From positions 568,809,152 through 568,873,151 of the forward strand of contig NC_081410.1 of the NCBI RefSeq assembly GCF_030272615.1: a stretch of DNA of 64,000 bases, written 5' to 3'. The notes beneath the pieces were generated by a model. That model was not told the origin of the DNA. It searched no databases and worked only from the letters and a program-made list of their open reading frames with translations. Source of the stretch: Cryptomeria japonica. Its lineage: Eukaryota > Streptophyta > Pinopsida > Cupressales > Cupressaceae. Positions within the stretch are counted from its first letter, which is position 1, and every line of letters begins with the position of its first letter. Shown piece after piece: positions 10,955-21,438 of the stretch. The position numbers were made by a program, and so were the translations under genes.

Positions 10955-13900
10955 TGTTTTAAATATGTTAAAATCTTGCCTTTTAGTTGTTGGAGTCTAT
11001 CAAAATTCAAAAATTTGACCTTTGTCTGCAAGTTTATGGTTCTAAGGGTTTAGGGTTTTTGGCAATTTCAAAAGCATTTAAAAAAAACAAACCTTTGTGT
11101 CGCTTTTTCTCCAAATCTTCTTTTTGCTCATTACCTTTTTCCACTTAAGTGGAAGGTTCGTCACATCATTGTAGAGGGGGCCCCTTTTAGGTCTAGTCTT
11201 AGGTGGGTTCTTATAATTTTGAAATTTTTTGCAATATTTTCCTAAGTCCTAAGTCTTTCCTTTTAGCTGTCGGGTTTCCTAAAGATCGAGCAAGTTCATG
11301 TTAGATCAATGGCTGTCATGAGATCACAACATAAATTTGCGTGATGGAATATTTGTCGCAACCCAACGACCAAGTGGTGGGGCCTGTGAGAAGAGAACTG
11401 CTCAAGAAAGGTAAAAGTTGAGCAATTCCAAGGAAAATGAGATGGTCGGGAGGAACATCTGATGGTTGTCGTGAGACTGCGACATAAAGGTGCACGACGG
11501 TTATTTCTTGCAACCCAATGATAAACCACTAGTGGTGGGCCCAGGCAGATAGTTAAAGCGGTGGTAGCTAAGTTTTGAAAGAAATTTAAAGATCGAATGA
11601 TTAGTTCAAAATGATTGACGGTTGTTGCGAGATCGCAATAAAAAGATTCTCATTAGAATATACATCGCGACCCAGCAACAAAGAAGAGCTTGATTCCAGT
11701 GATTAGTCTGGTCGTGCTAAGGTGTCAGGGCAAGGACTCCGGAGCCAATCAGGGGTGTCATGTGGTGACACGCGGCCGGAGAGCAGCTTAGGAAAATCAA
11801 TTTAAAGATCAAGCAAGTCTGAGAAGATCTGGCGGTTGTCGCTGATGCACCATGCAAAGTTGCCCAAATATTATCCTTTGTGGACCAGTGACTAGAAGGT
11901 GGGACCCGCTCTTAGGAAGCGTTCTAAGTGTGTTAAAGTGCAGATAAGTTTTTGCGTTGTCGCTATACCACAACATAAAGTTGCTTGACTGTTATTCTTC
12001 GTGGATCATCGACCAAATGGTGGGGCCCATGAGAAAGGAAGGTTTGACGGTCCAATGGCAGGTTCAAGTGGCAAATAGGTGGTAGTTAGGTGGCATGTCA
12101 TCAAACTCATAAAGTGACTTATCGAACAAACTTTGGCCGTGATGGATCTCTAAAAGGGTTCATCGAAAGCATCAGTTCCATCAACATAAAGTACATCGAA
12201 GAAATCAGAATTGGTCCTGCCGATAAAATAAAAAGTATTGATGAAACTACAAAATTGATGAGACCTGTGAATATCTCGCCAAGGGAGGAAGTTTGGCCAA
12301 AAGAATAATATCAAACAAACCAAAGAAAAATTTAAGTGAAGTGGTGGATGAGGTGGCAAGTCAGAAGGTGGCCAATTGGATGCAAAAGACAAATAAGAAA
12401 GTGACACTCAACAAAAGGGAGCAACTTAGAATGAGTTAAAGCTCGAGTAGATTGAAGAAGATCCAATCGTTGTCGCTATACCATGAAGAAAAGTTGCATA
12501 ATGAATACCCTTCACGGACTAGCAACCAGATGGTGGGACCCATTCTAAATTGGGTGGCTCAGGTAAGTTAAAGGGTGTGCTAGTTTTGTATGATCTCATG
12601 ATTGTCGCTGAACCATTATGAGGAGAAGCTTGACCATTATCAATTGTGGGTTAGTGACAAAGAAGGCCCAAGGTAAAAAGGTGGGTCTGGCTCAAGGTAA
12701 GGTGGTGGACAAGTGGCACTCAAGTAAAATTTTGGGACTATCAATGACTATCACTATACCGCAGTTGTGAAGTCCTTGAAAGGTTATTCATTGTGACTTA
12801 GTGATAGACTACCAATAGTCCCAACAATTAATTTTAATCTGTCATGTGTTGGCGGTTAAAGAAGGCGGTTAAGTTGTGACTATTCTTTAAAGCCTGAGTA
12901 ATAATGAAGTGATCCAATGACTGTCATGATACCACAATGGGAAAGTGCTTGTTTTGTAACCTTTGTGGATCAACAACTAAAGGAAAAGTGCTGAGAAGAA
13001 AGTTTCTCTGGGCCGTTGGTGCCAAAATTTGATTTTTCAAAAGGAATAATGGCAGAACTCTACGGCTTCCCATCCGACATTGTTTTGAAGTGTAAACTTA
13101 CAGAGAGGTATTCAAGGGGATTTGCAGAGAAATTAAGTGTGGTTTTGTGATTTCTCCGACAACAAGAATGGGAAACTTAGTATGTGATGAAAGGGACAGG
13201 GTGAAGGAAAAATCAACCAACGCTCAAATATGCAGTAATGCTCTGGTAGCCAAAAGCGGTTAGTTCTTGCAACAGTTTTTTGGAAATCAGAATTCTCAAG
13301 AATCAAAGGCACTTGGCACTTGATCTACGAATACTGAGTAGTGAGTTGGCCTTTCTCCGACTAGTTAATTGATTTGTTATGCTCCTACTTTGATGGTAAA
13401 CAATGTAACCTTTTTAGGGGGTATTATGGTTAGGATTTAGAATATTTGTTTTCTAGGGTAGTCTGAAGCTTGTCGCATCCATATCTCTATAAATGGATAC
13501 TAAGACTACTTAGAAAAGAGATGCAAATTTTGTAGCTAAACTCTGGCAAAATTAATACAGACCATTTTCTTTAGCAATTTTGATTCAGATATGTCAGACT
13601 TGTAATATTTTGATCAGAAATAAATATACAGTTCAGAGGTTTTAAATTCATATTTGTATTGTCTCTATGTCATTGTCTAGGTGTTCATTTCATTTAAGTA
13701 ATCAAGGATTGTTTATCTGAATGACTTGTTAGGCATTTAATGAAGTTGTTTTAAGTCTTTTCTTCAAGGAGGAAATATAAACATGCTTTGAAGAAAGTCA
13801 TTGATAGTAGTATTTTGGTATGGATCTAATGATGAAGATTGGTACAGATTAGGACCCTGTATATGTCAAGCATATACAGAGTTGATAGATCATTAATTTG

Positions 13901-14308
13901 TGACTTGTGTACGAGTTTGTCCTTTCAAGTTGCGGTCTATTGTAGATGATTCTATTGCCCGGATAAGGCACTGGTTTACCTGTTGGTTTTTTGATTCATT
14001 TTTGTGGTCTTTTCAAAAATCAAATCAACTTTCCATTTATGTTTAGTTGTACCAGTCAGTAAGGAAAGTTTATAGGAATGTATACTGGTTTTCTGTAAAC
14101 CTTTTACTATTTTTGTAAGAAAATAGTCATAAAAGGGTTCACTTGCCCAAGCTTTTATAACCTTAAAGTGTAGGAGGTTTCCTCTTTTGAAACCTTGTCT
14201 TGTTGTTTTCAATTCAACTTTTTGTTGTCCTCTTCCATTGCAACACAGAGGCAGTAACATTCACTTTTAAAAGAGAGGGAACATAGGTTTTCAAAATGGA
14301 GAACAACA
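10955..14308 (+). repeat. Gy1 3' LTR (about 3.35 kb)
   Basis: Direct repeat of 240-3618. It starts at TGTTTTAAAT and ends at 'gagaacaaca'. Most differences from the 5' copy are transitions. The hairpin modules, TATA box and poly(A) signal are all present, so the promoter architecture is shared. Short open frames on either strand (for example 12090-12308, 13976-14574 minus) are incidental. Confidence 0.88.
13487..13624 (+). promoter_or_regulatory. Gy1 3' LTR: TATA box and poly(A) signal
   Basis: CTATAAAT at 13487-13494 and AATAAA at 13619-13624 correspond to the motifs in the 5' LTR. In this copy the poly(A) signal would end the element transcript. Confidence 0.5.
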
Positions 14309-15530
14309 AGTAAGAATCCAGTTTGATGGCAGCAGTGATGCCTTGGACAAAATGTTGAATAAAAAAAAGCATGCCAAGGAGACCGAAGGATTAGGAAGTG
14401 ATGTCGGTGAATGCCCCACCAGTAAGAATGTCCCATACAATGACATTTTGTTTGTCTCCTCAAATGGAGAGAACAAGGGACAAACCTTAAGTGTCTGGAA
14501 TACTCCTCAGAATAAGATTGATCTAACCACAACCAGTTAAGACATGTAGACAAGGATGAAGACCGGTACTGCAAAAAGAAAAAATAATGTAGATCCCAAG
14601 GGAAAAGGGAAGATGGGAGAAGACAACTTCACTGGAAGCAAGAACATGAAAAGACAACAAAGAAGACCTCCTATCAGTAGACGACAAGGAAATGCTACTG
14701 CCCAAAAGACAAAACAAGTGTGGGAAAAGAAGAGATCAGATGGAAGAGTTGCCAAGCATGGACAAACTAGGTTCCATCCCTAGAGAAGCAAAAACAGAGA
14801 TACTAAACCAATATGATCTCCCCATGCATGGCAGAATAAGTTTGTAAGTTATAAACCATCCTTCTTTGGTAATTACTTTGCATGTAATGGTCATGGATAT
14901 AGGGCAGAAGAATGTAGAAGGGGATCTAGAAGGAACAATCTAGGATCTCATAAATATCATGCATATGAGAAAAATGTATCAAGGAGTAGATACATACATT
15001 ATTCCTCTCCTGGTTATATAAATAGTGTTTGTTATAATTGCAATGGAATTGGCCATAGAGAATTTGAATGTAGGAAGATGGACTTGCAGTCTTATGGAAG
15101 TCGGTATAGTAGCTATGATCAACATACAAAATGAGTATGGAGCATATGGAAGTCAGAGGTCTGCATGAAACCAAAGGAGAAATGTCCTTGCAGGATCAAG
15201 AGGACCATCGGTTTCGGTTGTCGGTTACAACAACATGACTAGCAGAAGATGGTCTAGCCAGTATGTTAGAAGGTTCCCCAATCATGAGATTGGCATGGAT
15301 GTTGTGTGCTACTATAGAACTACTTCCTGTTATGATGCAAAATCTCGTAAATCAAGAACCTATCAGTAGAAGAAGGTAAGACCTACTCCCAAGACTGGAA
15401 ATGGGAAGAAGAATGAGACCAAGCAAGTATGGAGAAAGAAGCAAGAAGATACAACCATGGATCGACACTGTGCATTCAATGCATAGGTGATATCTCCTAA
15501 GGCTTAAAGGAGATGCAATACCTTAGGGGG
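14309..15530 (+). pseudogene. Cp4 gag-like zinc-knuckle protein, broken
   Basis: A decayed coding stretch runs in one frame with stops. It is Lys/Arg-rich (14556-14783), then has FACNGHGYRAEEC at 14874-14915, a CCHC knuckle whose first Cys is now Tyr (TAC for TGC/TGT), then a perfect CYNCNGIGHREFEC knuckle at 15030-15071, and a third weak Cys cluster near 15310-15340. Such knuckles bind RNA in retroelement gag proteins. The arrangement resembles the multi-knuckle gag of Cp2 and Cp3. No protease or polymerase follows. The N-terminal part is missing at the Gy1 boundary. Confidence 0.6.
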
Positions 15531-16310
15531 AGTATTACATTGACCTTATTATTCACCCCCTTAGTGGAAAAGGACACATGGAAGAACTAGTTGCTGCTGG
15601 TAAGAAAGAAGGAAATGAGAAGATAAGTGAGTGTAGTGGCTGCTTTGGCTACACACCTACAGATGAAAAATTGATCACTGTTGCGTGTGTAAATGGTTGG
15701 CATATTTACAATTGGCATCAAATGCAAAGTGACACAAAATGTTAGGAGCTACAGGAAGGTGCTCCAGTAGTGATGATGGACCGGTATGTGTAGGATGTTA
15801 CTGGTAAGAATGCTAACAGGTACTTGCAGGTTATGTAAGACAATGAGGCTAGAGATCATTGCATTAGCCTCGATAGCATGGAAGAGGAGTTTATGTCTTA
15901 GGTGGTATTGGAAAAGACCTGAATGACATATAATGTCATGGTTGTTGTTTATGTATGCATGCATCCTTTGAGGGATAAGCAGTTTGATTTATGGCATTAT
16001 GTACTTCTAGGATCATGTCATAGGTTGTGGTAGATTTTGTGGAGCTAAAAGATCATCATTTGATCACATATGCATAGCTCAACTGGTATATGGTGAAGAT
16101 TGGAGCTCTAGTTTGGTACCTAACATGCAATGTGGACCTGATATGTATGACTCAGGGGAGTTTAAGTGTTCATGATGCAAAAATGACATGCTTGAACTTA
16201 TGGGTGTACTAGTTGCTTCAACTGTAGATGATGAAAATTGTTGTAGGAATACCCAAGAGAATCTCATGATTAAGGGTATCAGAAGGATGGTGATGTAGTT
16301 TGATCAGCAG
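15531..16310 (+). other. Cp4 spacer with decayed reading frame
   Basis: Broken open stretches are visible (for example 15640-15960, with short pieces such as DRYVQDVTGKNANRYLQV if one stop is read through), but I recognise no domain. It ends at the target duplication of Gy2 and continues on the far side of Gy2 at 29173. Confidence 0.4.
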
Positions 16311-16315
16311 GTATG
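16311..16315. repeat. Gy2 target site duplication, left
   Basis: GTATG lies directly before the 5' LTR and is repeated at 29168-29172 directly after the 3' LTR. This fixes both ends of Gy2 to the base. Confidence 0.95.
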
Positions 16316-17325
16316 TGTAGCGTCATAAATTGTACGCACTCGCTAGGGTGATACAATTTCGCACCTAGTTTAGCACCCGCCTTAGTGCGTTTTGCATTCT
16401 GCATTGCATTTCTCCTTAAGCACTTAATTAATCAAATTAATTAGGTCTAAGGCCCTATTTCATCATTTTCTACATCACAAAGTTGGGCCCTTTCACTAAA
16501 GCGCGCCCTTCGCATTTTATTCTTCCAATACACCACTTAATCAAAAACCCTAATTAAGTCCTATTTCGAACTTGGGGGCTTGGTTTCGGGGTCTAAACAT
16601 CTCAAAATCACCTGTAACTTCGGGATTCTCTCTAAAATCATCATATCCGACGGCCCTGAAAATTTGGTGAAAAGTTGTCAGGACCATGGCGCCCATGCAA
16701 CATGGTCCCGGACATTTTTCCCAAAATTTTGGGAGCATGATCCAATCATAAAATAAAGCTTAACCCCAAGAAATTGGCGGGATATTCAATCTCTAGGTCG
16801 GCCAAAATACGAATTTACGACCTAGGGTTTCATACATAAGAGCTCTCTTTCTTCATTTAAAAGGATCAGATTTTGGTTTCCAGGAACTTCATATGCAGCG
16901 AAAGAGCAGATCTTTGAAGACTTCAACAACACTCAACATCATTCTATCAAGCATCTATCAAATTCATTCATTCATCCAATTAGGGCTTGGAAGACATTGA
17001 AGAACAATAGGAGATTACCGACTGAAGATTGGCTTGTACTCCTCCCTTGAGGGTTGGGTATGATTTCATATTGTTTTCATGTCCTCACATAAGCTTTGAT
17101 ATATCACTTATTCATGCTTTAGATCACATTGCATCTTGATTTAGAGCATTTCCATTATCATTTACAAGCAATTAGGGTTTACTTTCTAGGTTGCTCTAGT
17201 TTGCTTTCTTGCATTTTGGACCTTGCACACACACTAGGTCTGCACACACAATACATTTTACAAAACAACTTGGCTATTCATGGAGGTGGAAATCACCAAA
17301 GCGGGGGTTTGACTAAGGCAAAACT

Positions 17326-17333
17326 CTATATAG
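17326..17333 (+). promoter_or_regulatory. Gy2 5' LTR TATA-like box
   Basis: CTATATAG in a GC-richer context; the 3' LTR keeps TATATAG at 28531-28537. A plausible core promoter for the element transcript, inferred from sequence only. Confidence 0.4.
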
Positions 17334-17449
17334 CCGCCCTTCCCCCTTTTCAGATATTATTGCAGGTTTCGGGATTCGGACGACGCCGCAGGACACAGAT
17401 CCGGAAAGAGGAGACTGAGACAGAACTCTATGTGCAATTGTAGCTCAGA

Positions 17450-17555
17450 AGACTGGGACAGGGGCGTTGGGTGCCCTGGTCCTGCTAGGACAGGGGCGCT
17501 GGGTGCCCTGGTCCCTGGGACAGAGGCGCTGGGCGCCCTGGTCCTCCGGACAGAC
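17450..17555 (+). repeat. GC-rich minisatellite in Gy2 5' LTR
   Basis: Three units of about 32 bp containing 'ggacaggggcgctgggcgcc' style sequence followed by 'ctggtcc'. The 3' LTR has the same array at about 28660-28755. The core GGGCGCCCTGGTCC is the reverse complement of the repeat in the PMD intron at 26620-26765. Confidence 0.75.
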
Positions 17556-17977
17556 AGCTTTCCGACAGTTTCCAGACAGTGTTTCAGGGTGCAAAACAGT
17601 GGTTTCCGGTGCAGTTTTCAGGACAGTGGCGCCCGCGCCCCCATCCCGAACATTTTCAGTCCGATTTCGACTCTGGGTACATATCTGCATTCTTATTTTA
17701 TCCTTACATTTACAGCTGTTCATTGCTTAATCTCAATTCTGCAAACTTGTTACTAGTTCATACTTACATTTTGAGGTTAGGGTTTGAACTTGTATCATTT
17801 TAGCTTTCAATTTCAACAAGGGAATAGAAATCCTAATAGATATCCCGTGGCTCTCTCTTTCACCAAAAGAAGTAGCCAACCGTGCGATATCTCTAGGCTC
17901 TTTCGTATTCCGCAATGTGTGTCAAAAGTTAGGATTAGGGTACATTGTCCTAGTCTCGCTTTTTCCCCTACACATTT

Positions 17978-17997
17978 TGGTGAACCCGACGTGAAAC
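17978..17997 (+). other. Gy2 primer binding site
   Basis: TGGTGAACCCGACGTGAAAC begins three bases after the LTR end. Position and TGG start (complement of tRNA CCA) mark it as the minus-strand primer site. I cannot name the tRNA with confidence. An A-rich run at 18062-18088 lies between it and the reading frame. Confidence 0.7.
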
Positions 17998-18141
17998 TAT
18001 CATTGCTTCCTCTTGCATTGCATTTTTTAGATCTAGATTTAGTGTGTTTTTCATTTCAATAAAAGAGAAAAAAAAAAAAAAAAAAAAGAGAACTTGTGTT
18101 TCTTTGCATTGTGTGTTTCAATTTTATGCAATCTTTTCAAA

Positions 18142-21100
18142 ATGTCAGATTTTTATTTGCAAAATGTTCATGCATTTGATGATTATTATGAGTATAGCCA
18201 AGATGAATTAGATGAAGCCTTAGATGAGTTTTTAAACCCTAAGGATGCTAAACCTTCATTTTACCAAAAACTCATAAACCTTGTTACTATGCCATTTAGG
18301 TGTGATGAGAAAGATATGACGAATGATTCCTCTCAAGGATACATTCCTATCCACTCTTCCCCTGAATCTAGTAACATGGTTGTTTTCAATAATCCCCTCT
18401 ATGAGGAGATGTCTCCTTTTGAATCAAAAGACAAACCTTTTAACCGATATGATCATGCTTTGTTGGATGATGCCCTTGATGACTTTGTGGCTTTGTCGAA
18501 ACCTATAAACAAAAACAAGACCTCTAAATTGGTTAACATGATAAATTTGAATGAATATAACAAACCTCTCTTTGAAGTCCAAGGTGCTTATCCTTCTCTC
18601 ACCTTTCAAATTCCTAAGACTCCTCTCCTTACTGTCCAAGGGAGGTATGATCATGATTCCTTTTGTACTCTGAATAAACCAATCATTACCGTACAAGGAA
18701 GACAATCTATAAGTCCTTACAATTATGCTAAGCAAATAACTAGAGAGAGTTATCATGCGGTTGCCCATACCTATCATACCAAAAATAATAAGCAACCTAA
18801 TCCTCCTCCTGTTGTTCCAGTCTCTCTTCCTAATCCTCGACCAATTCTTCCTCAAGCTCCCTGTATTTCGCAAGTTATGGGTAAGGAATATGATCTCATA
18901 GAACAGCTTAAAGCTACCCCTGCTAAGATATCCCTTTGGGATTTGATTCAAACTTCTTCCGCTTATCATGGAATGTTACAAGATGCCTTGAAAGATTTGA
19001 ATGTTCCTCCACCGAATACATCTAGTAATATAGCATCTTTTGTTAACTCTATGATGAATCCTAAACCTCAAATTGTGTTTACGCAAGATGAGTTGCCTAC
19101 TAGTGAAGTCCAACAACAATATGATCCCTTGATGATTGTGGTTGTCATGAAAGACACTGCTATAAGACGAACACTAGTAGATAATGGCTCTGGCCTTAAT
19201 GTGTGTAGCATCAATCTATTGCATAAGATGAATGTGGATACATCTCTTATGGAGCCTGACTCTCGTTCCATTCGTGGCTTTGACAATGTGGCTAAGACTT
19301 CATTGGGTATCATCACCTTACCTCTCACAGTGGGACCTGTTACTTTGCCTACTCCTATCCATGTTATGCCGGGAAATTTAACATACAACTTGTTATTAGG
19401 GAGGCCTTGGATTCACAGCATGCAAGCTGTCCCCTCTACATTGCATAGACAAGTTAAATTCATCTATAACAATAAGACATATACTTTGATGGGAGATACT
19501 AATTTTCAAGCATGTCTACAAACATCTAAAGGAGATTCTTCTAAGCCATCCTCGTCTAATGATGACTCTTTAAACAAGAAACCTATTGATGAGTCTTCAT
19601 TTCCCGAGGATCAAAATCCTTGGGATGAATCTGGAATTCCTAAGGAAGATCCTTCTCGGCTTGAAACTACACAAAAAAAGGATTTTGATCCTGAGAAGGT
19701 TCTCGTAGAAGATGATTGGGGATCTCTTGATTTTAATCCTACCTTTCTAGGTGAATATAAACTTCCTTCTAGAGAACTTAAAGTTGAAAAGAAGGAAGAA
19801 ACTGAAAATCACAAAGTTGAAAAGAAGGAAGAAACTAAAAATCAATCAACCCTGCCTGAGGCTATGAGTAATAACTTTGTGGCCGCTTCTCAAACTTCCT
19901 CTTCTCACATCTATAACTATGAAGAGTTTGATTCTTTGTCTTATGAAAAACCACCTTCTTTTCCTGAAATGGCTGATCGCTATGGTCATGGTTTTCGCAT
20001 TTTTGCTAAGCATGGGTATCATGGAAAAGGTTGTGGTGCTAATGAACAAGGGATTAGAGTTCCTCTAGAGACTAATTTTCATAATTATGCCTTTGGACTT
20101 GGTTATAATCCCTGCAGATGTACTAAAGCCTCTAAAAGACCATGCATTAGTGTTAATGCTATCTCTACATCTTTATCAATACAACACCCTGAGTATATTG
20201 ATGAGGGTTCTTTAGATGATTGTGCTCTGGATATCTTCCCTACTGACGATGCTTTAGCTGAGTTCTTGGGAGCCTATGACACTCTTCCTCGTTATCATCA
20301 CAATAGGGGTCTCCCTTATTGTTTGAACACTGAAGCTTATTTTGGAAAAGAGATTGATAATGATAGGATTGTGAAAGAATTCCCTCAGTTAAAGGATACT
20401 CCTCAACAAAGTAACCTCCTCATAAGTGATACCCTTGATGTTAAGATGGATCCTTGCAACAAAGAAAAAATCATTAAAATTGGAAAATGTTTGGATAAAG
20501 AAGAACAGAAACAATATGAAGAGCTATTGCATGAATTCCCTGAGATCTTTGCTTGGGCATATTCTGACATGCCTGGTATAGATCCTAAGATTGTTACTCA
20601 TAATATTGTCTTAGTTCCTGATGCTAAGCCCGTGAAACAAAAGATTCGAAAAATGAATCCTAAGATAGCTCTGCTTGTTAAAGCTGAGATTGAAAAATTA
20701 TTAGAGGCTGGATTTATCCGCCCTATTGACTATTCCCCCTGGATTTCAAACATTGTCATTGTGGCTAAACTAGATAACAAAATAAGGATGTGTACCGACT
20801 TTCGGGATCTAAATAAGGCTTCTTTAAAAGATGATTTTCCTCTTCCAAACATTGACATGATAGTTGATTCTACGGCAGGACATGCCTTGTTATCCTTCAT
20901 GGATGGTTTTTCAGGCTATAATCAAATTTTCATAAACCCTCAAGATCAATTCAAAACTGCTTTCACCACTCCTTGGGGTACGTTTTGTTGGATAATGATG
21001 CCTTTTGGACTAAAAAATGCCCGTGCAACTTATCAACGAGCGATGACCCTTATCTTTCATGATTATATGCATAAGATTTTAGAGGATTATGTTGATGATA

Positions 21101-21438
21101 TTTTGGCTAAATCCTTTCTTCGCATGGATCATGTTAAAGTCCTTCTTCAAATCTTCGAAAGAATTCGTAAATATCACATACGCTTGAATCCCCGAAAATG
21201 TGTTTTTGGTGTGGATAGTGGAAAACTATTAGGATTCATAGTTTCACATCGTGGGATTGAGGTGGACACTAAGAAAATAGATGCTATTGTTAACATGCCA
21301 CCTCCTCGAAATGTCTCTCAACTTAAAAGCTTACAAGGAAAGATTCAAGCTATTCGTAGGTTTGTGTCTCAACTTGCGGATCGTACCTTTCCTTTTACTC
21401 AACTTCTTAAAAAGGATATCACTTTTTCAGTGGAATGA
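18142..21438 (+). CDS. Gy2 pol N-part: protease, G-patch, RT
   Basis: A long open frame of about 1098 codons from MSDFYLQNVHAF. Residues 1-250 are acidic and Pro-rich with three 'VQG' repeats and no capsid domain. LVDNGSGLNVCSINLL (Asp near residue 347) is the protease. At about 606-640 there is a G-patch: GHGFRIFAKHGYHGKGCGA. RT spans about 825-1080, with GFIRPIDYSPWISNIVIV, RMCTDFRDLNKA, FKTAFTTPWGTF, MPFGLKNARATYQRAM and YVDD at 983-986, then LNPRKCVFGV. I chose the ATG at 18142 because the upstream 16 codons back to 18094 lie in leader and read as hydrophobic noise. The frame ends early because of one extra T in the run at 21423-21427; the +1 frame continues into RNase H. Confidence 0.88.
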   Translation: MSDFYLQNVHAFDDYYEYSQDELDEALDEFLNPKDAKPSFYQKLINLVTMPFRCDEKDMTNDSSQGYIPIHSSPESSNMVVFNNPLYEEMSPFESKDKPFNRYDHALLDDALDDFVALSKPINKNKTSKLVNMINLNEYNKPLFEVQGAYPSLTFQIPKTPLLTVQGRYDHDSFCTLNKPIITVQGRQSISPYNYAKQITRESYHAVAHTYHTKNNKQPNPPPVVPVSLPNPRPILPQAPCISQVMGKEYDLIEQLKATPAKISLWDLIQTSSAYHGMLQDALKDLNVPPPNTSSNIASFVNSMMNPKPQIVFTQDELPTSEVQQQYDPLMIVVVMKDTAIRRTLVDNGSGLNVCSINLLHKMNVDTSLMEPDSRSIRGFDNVAKTSLGIITLPLTVGPVTLPTPIHVMPGNLTYNLLLGRPWIHSMQAVPSTLHRQVKFIYNNKTYTLMGDTNFQACLQTSKGDSSKPSSSNDDSLNKKPIDESSFPEDQNPWDESGIPKEDPSRLETTQKKDFDPEKVLVEDDWGSLDFNPTFLGEYKLPSRELKVEKKEETENHKVEKKEETKNQSTLPEAMSNNFVAASQTSSSHIYNYEEFDSLSYEKPPSFPEMADRYGHGFRIFAKHGYHGKGCGANEQGIRVPLETNFHNYAFGLGYNPCRCTKASKRPCISVNAISTSLSIQHPEYIDEGSLDDCALDIFPTDDALAEFLGAYDTLPRYHHNRGLPYCLNTEAYFGKEIDNDRIVKEFPQLKDTPQQSNLLISDTLDVKMDPCNKEKIIKIGKCLDKEEQKQYEELLHEFPEIFAWAYSDMPGIDPKIVTHNIVLVPDAKPVKQKIRKMNPKIALLVKAEIEKLLEAGFIRPIDYSPWISNIVIVAKLDNKIRMCTDFRDLNKASLKDDFPLPNIDMIVDSTAGHALLSFMDGFSGYNQIFINPQDQFKTAFTTPWGTFCWIMMPFGLKNARATYQRAMTLIFHDYMHKILEDYVDDILAKSFLRMDHVKVLLQIFERIRKYHIRLNPRKCVFGVDSGKLLGFIVSHRGIEVDTKKIDAIVNMPPPRNVSQLKSLQGKIQAIRRFVSQLADRTFPFTQLLKKDITFSVE

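Larger units (their letters stand above)
240..14308 (+). mobile_element. Gy1: Ty3/gypsy (Tat-like) LTR retrotransposon, degenerate
   Basis: This element has two long direct repeats (240-3618 and 10955-14308) flanking a gag-pol region. The order of coding parts is gag, aspartic protease, archaeal-type RNase H, reverse transcriptase, RNase H, integrase. Two RNase H domains place it with the plant Tat lineage of Ty3/gypsy, but the extra RNase H lies before RT instead of after it. All coding parts contain in-frame stops, most of them TAG where Gln is expected, so the copy is dead. The LTRs agree at roughly nine bases in ten by eye, so it is an old insertion. I found no matching 5 bp target duplication (atcac before, agtaa after) and no clear polypurine tract just before 10955, so the outer edges may be trimmed. 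Confidence 0.9.
16316..17974 (+). repeat. Gy2 5' LTR (1659 bp)
   Basis: Direct repeat of 27520-29167. It is 11 bp longer than the 3' copy because one 'gacagtttcca' unit near 17563-17576 is absent there. Contains a palindromic 'ggaccatggcgccc' site at about 16680, a minisatellite at 17450-17550, and a TATA-like CTATATAG at 17326. The long open frames in it (17129-17803) are not likely genes: they are in LTR DNA, overlap in several frames and are partly minisatellite. Confidence 0.95.

Noticed and set aside
17129-17803. Reading frames in the Gy2 LTR (and 28333-28996 in the other copy)
   Set aside because: They overlap in several frames, run through a minisatellite, and differ in frame between the two LTRs.
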